Part shown: one piece after another, positions 10,101 to 22,049 of the stretch
Layout: each line of letters begins with the position of its first letter
Position numbering within the stretch: position 1 is the stretch's first letter
NCBI RefSeq assembly: GCF_000003855.2
Contig: NW_003101676.1
Span: forward strand, 3,048,796 to 3,112,795
From: Blastomyces gilchristii SLH14081
Taxonomy: Eukaryota > Ascomycota > Eurotiomycetes > Onygenales > Ajellomycetaceae
Direction: 5' to 3'
DNA: 64,000 nt
Position numbers and translations under genes: made by a program
The notes under the pieces: generated by a model
Told to the model about the DNA's origin: nothing
What the model saw: the letters and a program-made list of their open reading frames with translations, nothing else
Databases searched by the model: none

Positions 10101-12867
10101 TCTATTAGTAATTCTCTTCTATTTAATAAACAAATGAGAGATAGAAAACAATGTTCTGCAATTGACACTGTTCTTTCAGTTATTCATGATATTTAAGTAG
10201 TAAAGCATGAAGACCTGGTCTCAACTGCAGTTTTTATTGATATAAAAGATGCATTTGATCATGTTTCAAAGTCTAAGATGATTCAAACTTTGAAGATGTT
10301 AAAACTGTCACTTTCTCTAATAAAATGAGTTAATTGTTTTATGTCTAAAAGAATTATACAACTATTCTTTGATGGAAGAAAACAAGATAAAACTGAGATA
10401 AAAATAGAAGTATCACAAGAATCTTCAATCTCATCTGTTTTATTTACAATATACACTGTATATCTATTCAAGAATAGAGAGATGAAAATAGTGAGATCTT
10501 CAAGTTATATAGATGATATTGATCTACTCTACAGTTCAAAGACAATCAAAGAGAATTTAGAAATGATTGAGAAAGCAGTAAAGAAAATCTTTGTTAGAGC
10601 AGATATCAATCTAATTTAATTTAATATGAATAAAACTGAGTTAATTCACTTTTTTTCCAGGTTTAATGAGAAAGAACTAAGTCTAACTCTTTTGAATAAA
10701 GAGATTAAACTCAGTTTGAATGTCAAATGACTAGAAGTATGGTTAAACTCCAAGTTGAATTTTAAATATCATATTCAACAAAGAATCATCAAGGCAGAGA
10801 GACTACTGAATAGTATAATCAGACTATCAAATACTAGGAGAGGTCTATTCTTTCAGGCTATGAGACAATTATACATAGCCTGTATTATCTCAGTAGCTGA
10901 TTATGAAGTTCAAGTTTAATGAAATAATTAAGATAACTTCACTGAACTCTTTCAAAGTCTACAAAACAGAGCTTTGAGAAGAATTGTGAAAGCATTCAAA
11001 TCATCTTCTATTAAAGCAATGGAAATTGAAGCCTCAATTTCATCTCCTGCTATTCAATTTGAAAAGGCCTGTATGAACTATGCTCTGAGAGTCATAAATA
11101 GACTGGCCGCCGGGACCATGAATTTCATGTTTAGTCTCATTTGGTCTGATTCTATACATTTCTTGATGTGAATTCCGCTGGGACTAGTCATTAAAAAAAC
11201 ATACAAAGTGACTATATATGAGATCTTAAAATGGAACCATGACTTGAAAAAAATGAGAAAGTGGTTTCATTTGATCTCATTTAGTCCCATTCTTAGTATA
11301 AAGTTACTATTTTTAGACATTTTAAGGTTTTTTTTAGACTATTTTTAATTTTTTAAAAAGTAACACTTTTTGATAACACTCAAATGAGATTTAAAGTCAT
11401 TTAAAGCAATAAAAATAATTTAAATTGAGAAGTGGAAATCATGGTCCTATTTGGAAAATGTGACAAGAGTAGACAGTAAGTTTCACTGAAACAGTATGGG
11501 ACTACTATCTAATGTTAAAACCGTGTAATGAGATCGGTCGAATTGGTAATGAGACTATCAAAAAATCTGGTCCTGGTCCCAGACACGGTCACACGGTCAG
11601 TCTAGTCATGAAGATGAGCTCAAATCATATAATCAGAGAAAGAGTCTCTTCTTCATTTCCATCAGTTAACTCAGGAAATGAACTGGATTGAAATAGATTT
11701 CTTGATTGAAATGAGAATAATGTTTTAAAGAAAATGCTCTCTCAACTGTAAAGACGATGTTCACTTATTAAGAATCAATTTTCTTCATTAAATGTTGAGA
11801 AAATTGATCATGAGAAGATATCTCTCTGAAGAGAAAAGCTGAAACCTCTCATAGACTTATAAATAAGTGAACTATCTAAAGAGAGAGAATATGAACAGCA
11901 TTTAAAGAAGATCTCTACAATCAATATAAAAGACTCTATTCTGATTTACTCAGATGGCTTAAAAAATGAGAATTTGAATAGATTAGATGCAGACATTGCT
12001 TATACTGAAGATAATATCAATTTTATCTCAGATTTCTGAAATTTAGGCTGTGAATCTGAAGTCTTTGATGCTGAACTATTTGCAATAGTGAAAGCTTTCA
12101 AACTCATTGAAATAAAATCTTATAAAAGAGAAAATAGTTTAAAAGAGACATGAATATTCTCTGATAGTTAAGCTGCTTTAAAAAGACTTAGAAATAGTCA
12201 GATTTATAATGATCAAATGAATCTTGAACTGATTTTAAACTCTGTTTTGAAAATTCAAAAGAGAAGAACATCAAAACTGATAATTTATCTGCATTGAGTT
12301 CCTGCTCATATGAATATTCATGACAATGAATTGGCTGATTCAGCTGCAAAAAAGAGTTCAGAATTAAGCAGATCTATTCAAAAAACAGTGTTCTGATCTT
12401 TCATAAATAGAAAGATAAAAGAATCTTGTTTAAACAAGTGAAATGAAAGCTGGTAGAAACAAAAGAAGAGTATACATTATTCAAGATTTGAGACAAAACC
12501 AAAGTGAAAATCTTGTTCAATTAAATGTAAAAAGAAAATATTCTCATCTATAATTCAGCTGAAACTAGAACATAGTTATTTCAAATCCTATATACAAAGA
12601 TTTGATGACAGATTTGATTTAATAGAGTGCTCATTCTGCAATATGAATAAAAATCCTGAGTATATTATAATGCATTGTACATTATACAATAGTCTCAGAG
12701 TCAGATTAAAGAAGAAGTATGATTTAAATCAATTAAATATAAGGTTCTTATTCTCAACTGAGACAGGAATTAAATACTTAATAGACTTTCTATCAGAAAC
12801 TCAAGCAGCTATAAGAAAATAGCTGAATTCAGAAGTATCTGAATATGAAGTGATGGAAATTGATTAG
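10101..12867 (+). pseudogene. LINE ORF2, 3' part: reverse transcriptase, RNase H, CCHC tail
   Basis: Continues the frame cut at 4310. It shows 'FIDIKDAFDHVS' near 10235, the catalytic YIDD at 10506-10517, and an RT thumb region that contains the MITE at 11099-11604. An RNase H follows: 'ILIYSDGLKNEN' near 11940, 'ESEVFDAELFAI' near 12055 and 'WVPAHMNIHDNELADSAAK' near 12297-12350. A Cys/His motif 'CSFCNMNKNPEYIIMHC' lies near 12630-12680. The end is TAG at 12865-12867. An RNase H after the RT is characteristic of I/Tad1-type LINEs. Inactive. Confidence 0.88.
11099..11604 (+). mobile_element. 506-bp non-autonomous hAT-related MITE
   Basis: The termini are TAGACTGGCCGCC on the left and GGTCAGTCTA on the right, an inverted repeat of about 10 bp. 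They are flanked by an 8-bp duplication GTCATAAA (11091-11098) / GTCATGAA (11605-11612), which differ by one transition. The first ~100 bases match the left end of the hAT at 21659, and the last ~35 match its right end, including GACACGGTCACAC. No coding capacity. It is richer in G+C and keeps CCG/GGG runs, so it is less mutated than the LINE around it. Confidence 0.9.
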
Positions 12868-13248
12868 ATATAGTCTATTAAAACAGCTATACACTATCTT
12901 TTAATAATTTTATTTTGTTATAGTCTCTCTTTACTGTACTTGTTTCTTTCTGTTCTTTTCTATCTATCTATTTAATATGTCTATCTTTAAGACTATGTTC
13001 TCTTTTCCTTTGTCATGATATTTTCAAATGATTTCAAAGTATCAGAAGGTGTTGAAATACTGCAATTTGTAAACAGTTTTTGTATTCTGAGCTGAAATTT
13101 TCTGATTTTACATATCTGAAATTGATAAGTGTATAATAGTTGACTCTATAGATATAGGAAAAACTCTGAGATCTAAAGGTTCTCAGGTAGATGTCATAGT
13201 CTCTGACTGCATACATCTATAATTGAAGAATAATAATAATAATAATAA
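12868..13248 (+). other. LINE 3' untranslated region and (TAA)n tail
   Basis: Noncoding, T-rich sequence after ORF2. It ends in AATAATAATAATAATAATAA at about 13227-13248, the simple-repeat tail used by Tad/I-type LINEs in place of poly(A). Gypsy-B pol homology (minus strand) starts immediately after. Confidence 0.7.
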
Positions 13249-15533
13249 ATCTATAATAAAGCCTAGATATTTTGTACTCTTGACTTTGAAGTTATACTTA
13301 TTAATATCTATTGATAGTTTTGTCTCTTATAATTATTATAATATCTTCTGTATATATTCTTGATATTCTTTTCTGAATCTGTCAGTGAAGATGAGAATGT
13401 TATCTAGATATACAGATACAAACTTATTAAGAAAATCTTGAAGTGCTCAGTTAATATACTTCTGAAATATACTGAGAGTATTAGTCAGTTCAAAGAGTGT
13501 GACTACTCATTCAAAAAGACTGTAACATATTCAGAATGCTGTAAGTTATTTATCTTCTTCAGTAATATGAATCTTATAAAACATAGTGATAATATCTAGC
13601 TTTGTAAGTCATTGAGCTTGTCTGATATATGTGAGAGTTTCATTGATAAGAGATAAGAGATAACAATCTTTCTTTATCAATCTATTCAGATTTCAATAGT
13701 TCACACAGAATCAGAGTTCTTTATCTAGCTTCTTTACAAAGAGAATAGAAGCTGTAGTAAAAGAGTTACTAATATATATGAATTTCTTATTTAACAGATC
13801 ATTGAGTGTCTTCTGAAGAAGAAAAAGTTCATCTTGAGATATATTATAAAGAGAGTCTTACAGTGATTTGAGATTTTTATTCTTCTTCTTTTCTAACTTG
13901 ATACTGTGATTCATCTCTGAGTCTTGTAAAGAAGGTATATTTATAATATTATCTTATTAAAAGACATCTAAATATTCATGATATTATTGAGAGAGTTTTA
14001 TATGAGAATCTATTATTATAGTATAAAATAACTTATCTAGAGCTTTCTTAATATTGATCAGACTGATGAAATAGATTGATATATAATCTTACTATTAATG
14101 ACTTTATTAGCAACTCTGTCAGTAGTTTTGATGATGACTTCTTTTTCAGAGCATTTTATAAGTGTTGGTAGAGATCTGTGTAAGATTCATAGTCTTATAA
14201 ATATCATCTTTGTGAATTCTATTATTATTAGAGAATATTAAGCTTCTATTTTAAGCATTCAATAAGATGTCTTGTTCAGATAGTCAGACAAGTTCTAGTA
14301 TGAGATTATAGTTAAGATTATTAACTTTGTATACATAGACATCTTCATGCTAATATTCTCTGATATCTATGTTTAGTTTCATCATGTAATGTGTGTGAAT
14401 ATCTTTTAAATCATCAAATTCTGTGAGAAGTTGAGATCTTGATAAGAGAATACACTAAAGATTATAATATCTTATAATTGAAGATTTAATCATTGTATAA
14501 TAGCATAGACTGCTGTCTATCATGACTTTCATATTATACATGTTATCTATCACAGTAGATACAAGAATTGCATTCATTGTCATTTTCTCTTTAAATTATC
14601 ATTGTTCAATCTCTTCAAGCTTCTGCTTGTGAATTTGAACAGAAGCTAATCTTTTCTCTGTTTCATTGAGACATTCTCATAGTTATCTTCTGAATTCTTC
14701 TCTAATATAATGTGATTGATACAGACAGGTGCTGATTCATTCTTTGAGTAAGAAGATATATAGACTGATTGACAGTTGAAAGTAATATACTCTGATTAAT
14801 TACAGTTAATGTATACTTCTCATTGACATTGATCAGCAACTTCTTTGAGAGTGATCTCAGAGACTCAGAAGCCTGTTCAGATGACAGAGACTCTTGCTTA
14901 TATATAGATATTTAAGTCTACTCAGTTTATAGCATCTGTATTATTATTATTATTTCTCAGTGCAGATATATAAGTGACTGAGTTATTTCTTAGTATAGAT
15001 GTATGAATGTAATGTCTTCTATTACTATTCTGTATACTCTTGAGCTTGATAAGATGATTATTCAATATCTGAAGCTGTGTGCAGAAGTCTTTATAAGTTA
15101 AGTCTTCATTTATACTTATAAGAGTCTGTAAGAGTTTAAAAGTTAATATCTTCTTAAGCATACTAATCTTTATTTGATTCTCTCAAGATTGATCACCTGC
15201 TTCTAAGATTTTAATATCAAAGTCAGAGATAAATGTTATAAGAGAAGTGTTTCTCTGTTAAATACTCTGTAATCAATTTAATACTTTCTGTTATATAATA
15301 GTGTCTTAGAACAGAATATCAAGATATGTAATAATATTATCAGATATTTATAATACTGGTTTACATGCTTTCATTTATGAATGAAACTTCTGTTTCATAT
15401 AATTCTTTAATCATTCATTGATATATCAATCTTGATTGATTAATGAACTGATGATATCTTCATTTATACTTAGTTTCATAAGCATTTCTATTCTTCATGA
15501 TGAGTAGAGAGTGAGATTGAAAGTATTAAAATA
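13249..15533 (-). mobile_element. Gypsy-B fragment 1 (pol RT to gag), minus strand
   Basis: The reverse complement matches Gypsy-1 from the RT palm (the 'KCDFKVKSTKYL' region) back through protease and gag. It ends in gag, where Gypsy-2 inserted at 15534. The catalytic motif reads YLDN (13399-13410), a GAT/GAC-to-AAC change. The capsid region is at about 14600-15533; a gag part stays open at 14922-15161. The 3' half of the element (RNase H, integrase, 3' LTR) is absent, being replaced by the LINE junction at 13248. Confidence 0.88.
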
Positions 15534-15895
15534 TGTGGCGGGCTGCGCCCGATCAATCATATAGACTATTTCATTACACTTCACAGATTCCAACCGCTTC
15601 ATTCTTGAACACGTACACTCTGATTCTCAGCCATTCTTGATCATCAATCCTCGGCCGCCATGAACGTGTACACTCTGATTCTCGGCCATTCTCGATCGCC
15701 GATCCTCGGCCGCTACAAACACATATAGATTCTTCCACTCTGAAGCCCCATCACATACATCATCACATACACATATAAATATTCACTTCAATTGCTGATT
15801 CTCACACTTTCTCTTTCTTTTCTTCTCTAACATTTTTCTCTTTGTTATATAAGTTCTATTTATTATACCAATCTATTCAGCATAGGCCTCTTACA
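15534..15895 (+). repeat. Gypsy-2 5' LTR (362 bp)
   Basis: TGTGGCGGGCTGCG to CTCTTACA. Compared with Gypsy-1 it keeps CTCGGCC blocks, but the ACGCGT hexamers have decayed to ACACGT, ACGTGT and ACACAT. This is what CpG-to-TpG/CpA mutation predicts. Confidence 0.95.
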
Positions 15896-16200
15896 CTAGA
15901 AAAATGTTCATCATCTTCTTATTAGAAATGATTATTCACACATTGTCTTCTCATTAGAAATGATTATTCATCAAGAGATATTTAAATGCATAACAATGTG
16001 TAAAAAAGAGAAACAATCAGTTAAAGCAGATACTGAGTTCTCAGATAGAAGCTTACTCATCAGTCACTCTGATCTTATAATAAGATCTTATAAGAGAATA
16101 TCAGTCAAAGACCTGAGAGTTCTGACACTTAGATGTATGAGAATATGATTACACTTCTTCAGATTTCACAGATATCATACATTTAACAAATAATATAATC

Positions 16201-17346
16201 ATGTCTAATAATAATATGAGAGAACTCTCGAGTGTGAGCATAGAAGTAATATCACAGTGACTTTAAGTAATGTTGAAATTATAACAGCAATAGATAGCAG
16301 ATATACACATGACTTAACAACTTCAATATGAAGAGATTCAATGATTAACTCATGCAATTTCAACATTTACAGAATTGAATACAAAAGTGCTGAAAGAATA
16401 CTTAGATACTCTCACATATTTTAATACTTTCAATCTCACTCTCTACTCATCATGAAGGATGAAAATGCTCATGAAACTGAATGTAGATGAAGATATCATC
16501 AGTTTATTAACTAATCAAGATTGATATATTAATGAACAATTGAAGAATTATGTGAAACAGAAGTTTCATTTATAAATGAAAGCATGTAAATCAGTATTAT
16601 GAATATCTGATAATATTATTAAATATCTTGATATTCTGTTCTGAGACACTGCTATGCAACAGAAAGCATTAGATTGATTACAGAGCACTTAACAGAGAAA
16701 CACTTCTCTTACAACATTTATCTCTGACTTCAACACTAAGATTCTAGAAGTAGATGATCAATCTTGAGAGAATCAAATAAAGATTAGCATGCTTAAGAAG
16801 ATATTGACTTTTAAACTCTTACAGACTCTTGTAAGTGTAGATAAAGACCAGACTTATGAAGACTTCTGCACACAGCTTCAGACATTGAATGATTATCTTA
16901 TCAAGCTCAAGAGTATATAGAACAGTGACAGAAGACATTACATCTCAGCAACTCATACACTCACACTGAAGAACAGCAATGATGCAGATGTTATAAACTG
17001 AATAGATTCAAATGTCTATGTATAAGCAAGAGTTTCTGCTGTTTGAACAGGCTTCTGAGTCTCTGAGATCACTCTCAAAGAAGTCACTGATCAATATCAA
17101 TGTGAAGTGTGTATCAACTGTAATTAATCAGAACATATTGCTTTCAACTGTCAATCAGCCTACATACCTTCTCACTTGAAGAATAAATCAGTGTCTGTTC
17201 ATGTCAATCATATTGCAGTGAAGGAAGATTCAGAAGATAATTACAAGAATACTCTGATAAAACAGGGAAAAGATTAGCTTCTATTCAAATTCACAAACAG
17301 AAGCTTGAAGAGGTCAGATAACAACAATTTAAAGAGAAAATGATAA
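16201..17346 (+). pseudogene. Gypsy-2 gag, inactivated
   Basis: The ATG at 16201 is retained ('MSNNNMRELSS'). The frame is broken by stops at Gln and Trp positions. The CCHC knuckle is degraded near 17110-17155 ('CINCNWSEHIAFNC'-like, with TAA replacing a Trp). It ends at TGA TAA (17341-17346), overlapping the pol ATG at 17340. Confidence 0.75.
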
Positions 17347-20300
17347 TAAATGCAATTCTTATATCTACTGTGATTGATAACATGTATAATATGAAAGTTA
17401 TGATAGACAGCAGTCTATGTCACTATGCAATGATAAAATCTTCAGTTGTAAGATGTCATAATCTTCAGTGTATCTTCTTATTAAAATCTCAACTTCTTGC
17501 AGAATTTGATGATTCAAAAGACATTTGTACCTGTTACATAGTGAAGTTAACTATAGATGTGAGAGAACATCAATGTGAAGATACTTATACATATAAAGTT
17601 GATAATCTTGATTATAATCTTATATTAGAACTTGCCTGGCTATCTGAACAAGACATCTTATTAAATGCTTAAAACAGAAGCTTGATATTCTCTAATAATG
17701 ATAGAATTCATGAAGATGACATTCACAAGATCATGAACCTGACACAGATCTCTGTCAACATGTATAAAATGCTCTGAAAAAGAAGTCACTGATAGCAGAA
17801 TCATGTGATAATCTATTTCATCAGTCTGACTAATATCAAAAAGACTCTAGAAAAGTTATTCTGTGTTATAATAACAGATTCTTGTACAAAACTCTCTTAA
17901 TAATATTATGAATATCTAGATATCTTCTGATAAGATAATATTATGAATATACTTCTCTCACAAGGTTCTGAAGTGAATTACAGTATCAAGTTAGAGAAAA
18001 AGAATAATAAGAATTCTGAATCATCATAAGACTCTCTTTACAACATGTCTCAAGATAAACTCCTTCTTCTTCAAAAGACACTCAATGATCTATGGAATAA
18101 AGAATTTATATATATTAGCAATTCTTTCACTGCGGCCTTTATTCTCTTTGCAAAGAAATCAGATGAGAGACTCTGATTCTGTATGAACTATTAAGAACTG
18201 AACAGAATAACAAAGAAAGACTGCTACTCACTATCTCTCATCAATGAAATCTTAGCTTGTATTGAACAAGCTCAATAATTTATAAAACTAGATATTATTA
18301 CTGTGTTTCATAAGATCTGCATCACTGAAGAAGATAAGTGACTTACAGTATTCTAAACATGATATGACCTCTTTGAATGAATAGTTACTCTCTTCAGACT
18401 GACTAATGCTCTCAGTACATTTCAAAAGTATATCAACTAAGCACTCTGAGATTTCCTTAATAAATTCACATCTGCATATCTTGATAACATTCTCATCTTC
18501 ACTGATAAGTTCAGAAAAGAATATCAAGAACATGTACAGAAGATATTACAATGACTACAAGAAGCAGAACTACTGATAGATATTAATAAGTGTGATTTTG
18601 AAGTCAAGAGTACTAAATATCTGAGTTTTATTATAGAAGCTGGCAAGAGAATTTGAATGAATTCTGAGAAAGTTTCTGCTATTCTTGAATGAGAAGCTCT
18701 GTGTACTGTGAAAGATATATAAAGCTTTATCAGATTTACTAACTTCTATCAGTGATTCATACAAAACTTCTCAGATATTACAAGATCACTTACAGAACTT
18801 ATCAAGAAGAACTCAGTATTTCAATGATTAGTGAACACTGAAGCTGCATTCATACAGATGAAGAAGATGTTTATCAATATCTCTCTACTAATGATATTTA
18901 ACTCTGATCATAAGATAGTTGTTGAAGCTGATTTCTCTGACTATATGACAGAAGAAGTGATATTGTAATATAATGATGAAGATGTTCTACAATTATATAT
19001 CTTCATGTCTAAGAAACTGAGTCTCACTGAATGCAATTATGAGATCTATGATAAGAAACTTCTCACAATTATACACTGTCTAGAAGAATGAAACTTCAAA
19101 CTTCAAAGTATCTCTGAATTTGAGATAATCACAGATTATAAGAATCTTAAATACTTTATAACAATCTGTAAACTCCTCAAATAATAGATGTGATGATCAG
19201 AGTTTCTAAGCTACTTTCATTTTATAATACACTATCACCTCAGCAGTCAGAACTTGATAACAGATGTTCTCTTGTAATAAGAATAAGATATGCTATCTGA
19301 TATGACAGATACACACTGAATGAATCAAGAATATCAACTCTTGAATTTGAAGATATTAGTTAATCATGATGAGATCACTTATAACACTATACATACTTCA
19401 TCAGTCAGAACATTCTTCAGATCTACACTGAATGAATTGTAGCATATAACAGCTCAAACTGATGAACTTCTTCAAGCACTTATCAAAGCAGTATATCAAG
19501 AAGTAACCTGATTTCCCTCAGAACTACATATAAGAACTGATATCTCAGAATATTCAATTGATGACAATAATACTCTACAATTCTGTGAACAATGCTGAGT
19601 CTCTCACTCTGAACTCTTATACACTCAGATAATGCAAGAGATGCATAATTTGTATATAACTGATTATTCAGACTGTGAATAACTGTATAGAATGATCTTC
19701 TAAGAGTTTTACTGATCTGAGATATTAAACAGCATTAGATGCTTTGTCTGAAACTGTAACTATTATTCTTTCATCATCTTATAAAAGAACTGTAGAAAAG
19801 ATCTGCTGAAATTACTCAATATCTCTGATAGAATCTGATAAGATGTAGTAATTAATCTTGCTATTGATCTCTCTGAGAGTAAAGATTGTAGAAACATTCT
19901 GATTATTATGAATTAATTAAGCAAAGATGTAATATTGAAATCTTGTGATAAAATAAATACTAAACAAGTCTCTGAAGCTTTTCTATAAAGTCTGTTCTAT
20001 CAGATATATGAATTACTGAGATCTATAGTATCAGATCAGAGCTGTCAATTTGTGAGCATTCTCTGAACAAGAATCTGTCAAGTTCTTAAGATTATATACT
20101 GTTTATCAACTGTCTATCACTCTGAGACTGATAATGCATCAGAATGAATAATTCAGACTGTAAAGAATTATCTTTATAAGTTCTGTAATCACTTATAAGA
20201 TAACTGATATGATTTTCTTCTACACACAGAGATCACTATTAATAGTCAAGATACTGTTTTAACAGATATAAGTCTGTTCTTTCTTACACATAATTATTAC

Positions 20301-20906
20301 ATAAAGGTGTTAGATCTTCTAGAGACTACACAGTTCATACTGAACTCTCACAGTCTGATTCAGATCACTAATAATATAGTAATAAAACTCTGAGATATCT
20401 GTGATTGAGTAGAAGTCTTTATGATAAGTGCTAAACAGAATTAAGAAGATTAAATCAATGTTCACTGAGACTCTGCTGAATAATATAAGATAGAAGATCT
20501 GATATGATTGAATCTTAAGAATATATAAATCACATATTCATCTTATATACTAGATTATCATCATATCAGATATAAAGTAATAGAAGTTCTAGATAGCTAT
20601 AACTACTATTTTAACACATTATCAGAGATTCATGATATCTTTTATACAAGCTTGCTTCACTGCACTATCACTGATCTGTTCTCTTCTCAACTGACTTCTA
20701 ACTGACAATCATCAGAGATTATAGAAGAAGATAATAAACTTGAGTGAGAGATTGAAGATATTCTCAATGAGAGATCATATAACTGTAGCTGATAATATCT
20801 TGTGAAATAAGTCAGCTATAATTAATCAATCTGAACTCTGAGTTTCATGTTATCTGAAACAGTAGTTCTTGACTGATGAGAACTGCTTCTGAAAGAAGAA
20901 GACTAA
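17340..20906 (+). pseudogene. Gypsy-2 pol, inactivated
   Basis: The protease segment is still open (17340-17672), with 'MIDSSLC' at the active site. The RT has YLDN instead of YLDD at 18477-18488. RNase H, integrase ('NCNYYS', a lost Cys) and chromodomain follow in the same order as in Gypsy-1. The final TAA (20904-20906) abuts the 3' LTR. Confidence 0.88.
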
Positions 20907-21268
20907 TGTAGTAAGCTGTGCCTGATCAATTATATAGACTATTTCATTACACTTCACAGATTTTAATCACTTCATTCTTGAATGTGTACACTTCAATTCT
21001 CAGTCATTCTTGATGACTGATCCTCAGCTGCCATGAATGCGTACACTCCGATTCTCAGTCATTCTCAATCATCAATTCTCAGCTGCTATGAACACATATA
21101 GATTCTTCCGCCCTGAAGCCTCACTACATATATTATCATATATGCATATAAATATTCACTTTGATTGCTGATTCTCACACTTTCTCTTTCTTTTCTTCTC
21201 TAACATTTTTCTCTTTATTATATAAGTTCTGTTTATTATACTGATCTATTCGGCGTAGGCCTCTTACA
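20907..21268 (+). repeat. Gypsy-2 3' LTR (362 bp)
   Basis: TGTAGTAAGCTGTGCC to CTCTTACA, the same length as the 5' partner. It is more mutated at its start (GGCGGGCTGCGCC to AGTAAGCTGTGCC). Confidence 0.95.
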
Positions 21269-21658
21269 AAATATATAGAAGTATCTAAGTGTTCTTTCAG
21301 TGTTTTTATATTTAATTCTATAGATATTAAAATTATATGAGTTTCTTATTAAGTTAATCATTGAATTTTCTTATATTAAAGTTATTAAGTTACATACATA
21401 TCAGCTATCTATTACTGTTGTAATTTTAACATTACTTAGAGTCACTGTGATATTATATTTATACTCATATTCAAGAGTTCTCTCATATTATTATTAGACA
21501 TAATTATATTGATTGTTAAATATGTGATATCTGTGAAAGTGTAATTATATAAATATCTCATACATCTGAGATGTCAGAACTCTTGAGTCTTTCACTGATA
21601 TTCTCTTATAAAATCTTACTCTCTTTATAAGATTTTATTATAAAGTCAGAGTAACTGA
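21269..21658 (-). mobile_element. Gypsy-B fragment 2 (gag start and leader), minus strand
   Basis: The reverse complement continues Gypsy-B gag into the leader ('...CAGTGAAAGACTCAAGAGTTCTG'-like block, cf. 4910). It is cut at 21658 by the hAT element. The last 8 bases (21651-21658, GTAACTGA) are the left copy of the hAT target duplication. Confidence 0.88.
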
Positions 21659-22049
21659 TAGACTGGCCGGCGGAACCATGAATTTCACATTTGGTCCCAT
21701 TTGATCTGGTCTCATACATTTCTTGGCGTGAGTCCCACCAGGATCAAACCTCAAAAAAATCTGAAAATGGACCATTTCTGAGAGAAATGATGTGAAAAAT
21801 GACCAGATTTAATTCAAGAACAGTGAAATGAGAGTAATTTCTCAGGATAAACTGTGAAAGATGATCATTCCTTCAAAATCAGAATGAGACTGAGACTGAA
21901 GATCAAAATCAGTCTCATTCAGTTCATTCAGTGATTGCTTATATAATCAGAATTTGATAATGATTATTGATAACACTCATGAAACAACTAAATACATTCT
22001 TGTGCAAGTTTATTCTTCACTTTCTCATGAAAACTACACTTCTCTGATA

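Larger units (their letters stand above)
821..13248 (+). mobile_element. Tad1-like LINE retrotransposon, decayed, carrying two insertions
   Basis: Reading through stops gives two ORFs. ORF1 has CCHC knuckles. ORF2 has an AP endonuclease, a reverse transcriptase with YIDD, an RNase H and a C-terminal CCHC-like motif. This order is typical of the Tad1/I group of fungal LINEs. The 3' end is a (TAA)n tail at about 13227-13248 abutting Gypsy-B sequence. Without the Gypsy (4311-10100) and the MITE (11099-11604) it is roughly 6 kb from ORF1, close to the ~7 kb of Tad. The 5' boundary is uncertain. Most Trp codons read TGA, so no copy of this sequence can encode protein. Confidence 0.85.
15534..21268 (+). 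mobile_element. Complete Ty3/Gypsy chromovirus (Gypsy-2) inserted in Gypsy-B gag
   Basis: The 362-bp LTRs are at 15534-15895 and 20907-21268. A perfect 5-bp duplication AAATA lies at 15529-15533 and 21269-21273. Same family and same gene order as Gypsy-1. Joining 15533 to 21274 restores continuous Gypsy-B sequence on the minus strand, which proves it inserted into a pre-existing copy of its own family. All ORFs are broken. Confidence 0.95.

Noticed and set aside
959..12867. TGA codons standing where Trp is expected, as if TGA were reassigned
   Set aside because: TGA also replaces Arg, TAA/TAG replace Gln, and Gly and Pro codons are changed as well. The genes in the island use TGG for Trp and TGA/TAA/TAG as stops. 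This is mutation of repeats, not a variant code.
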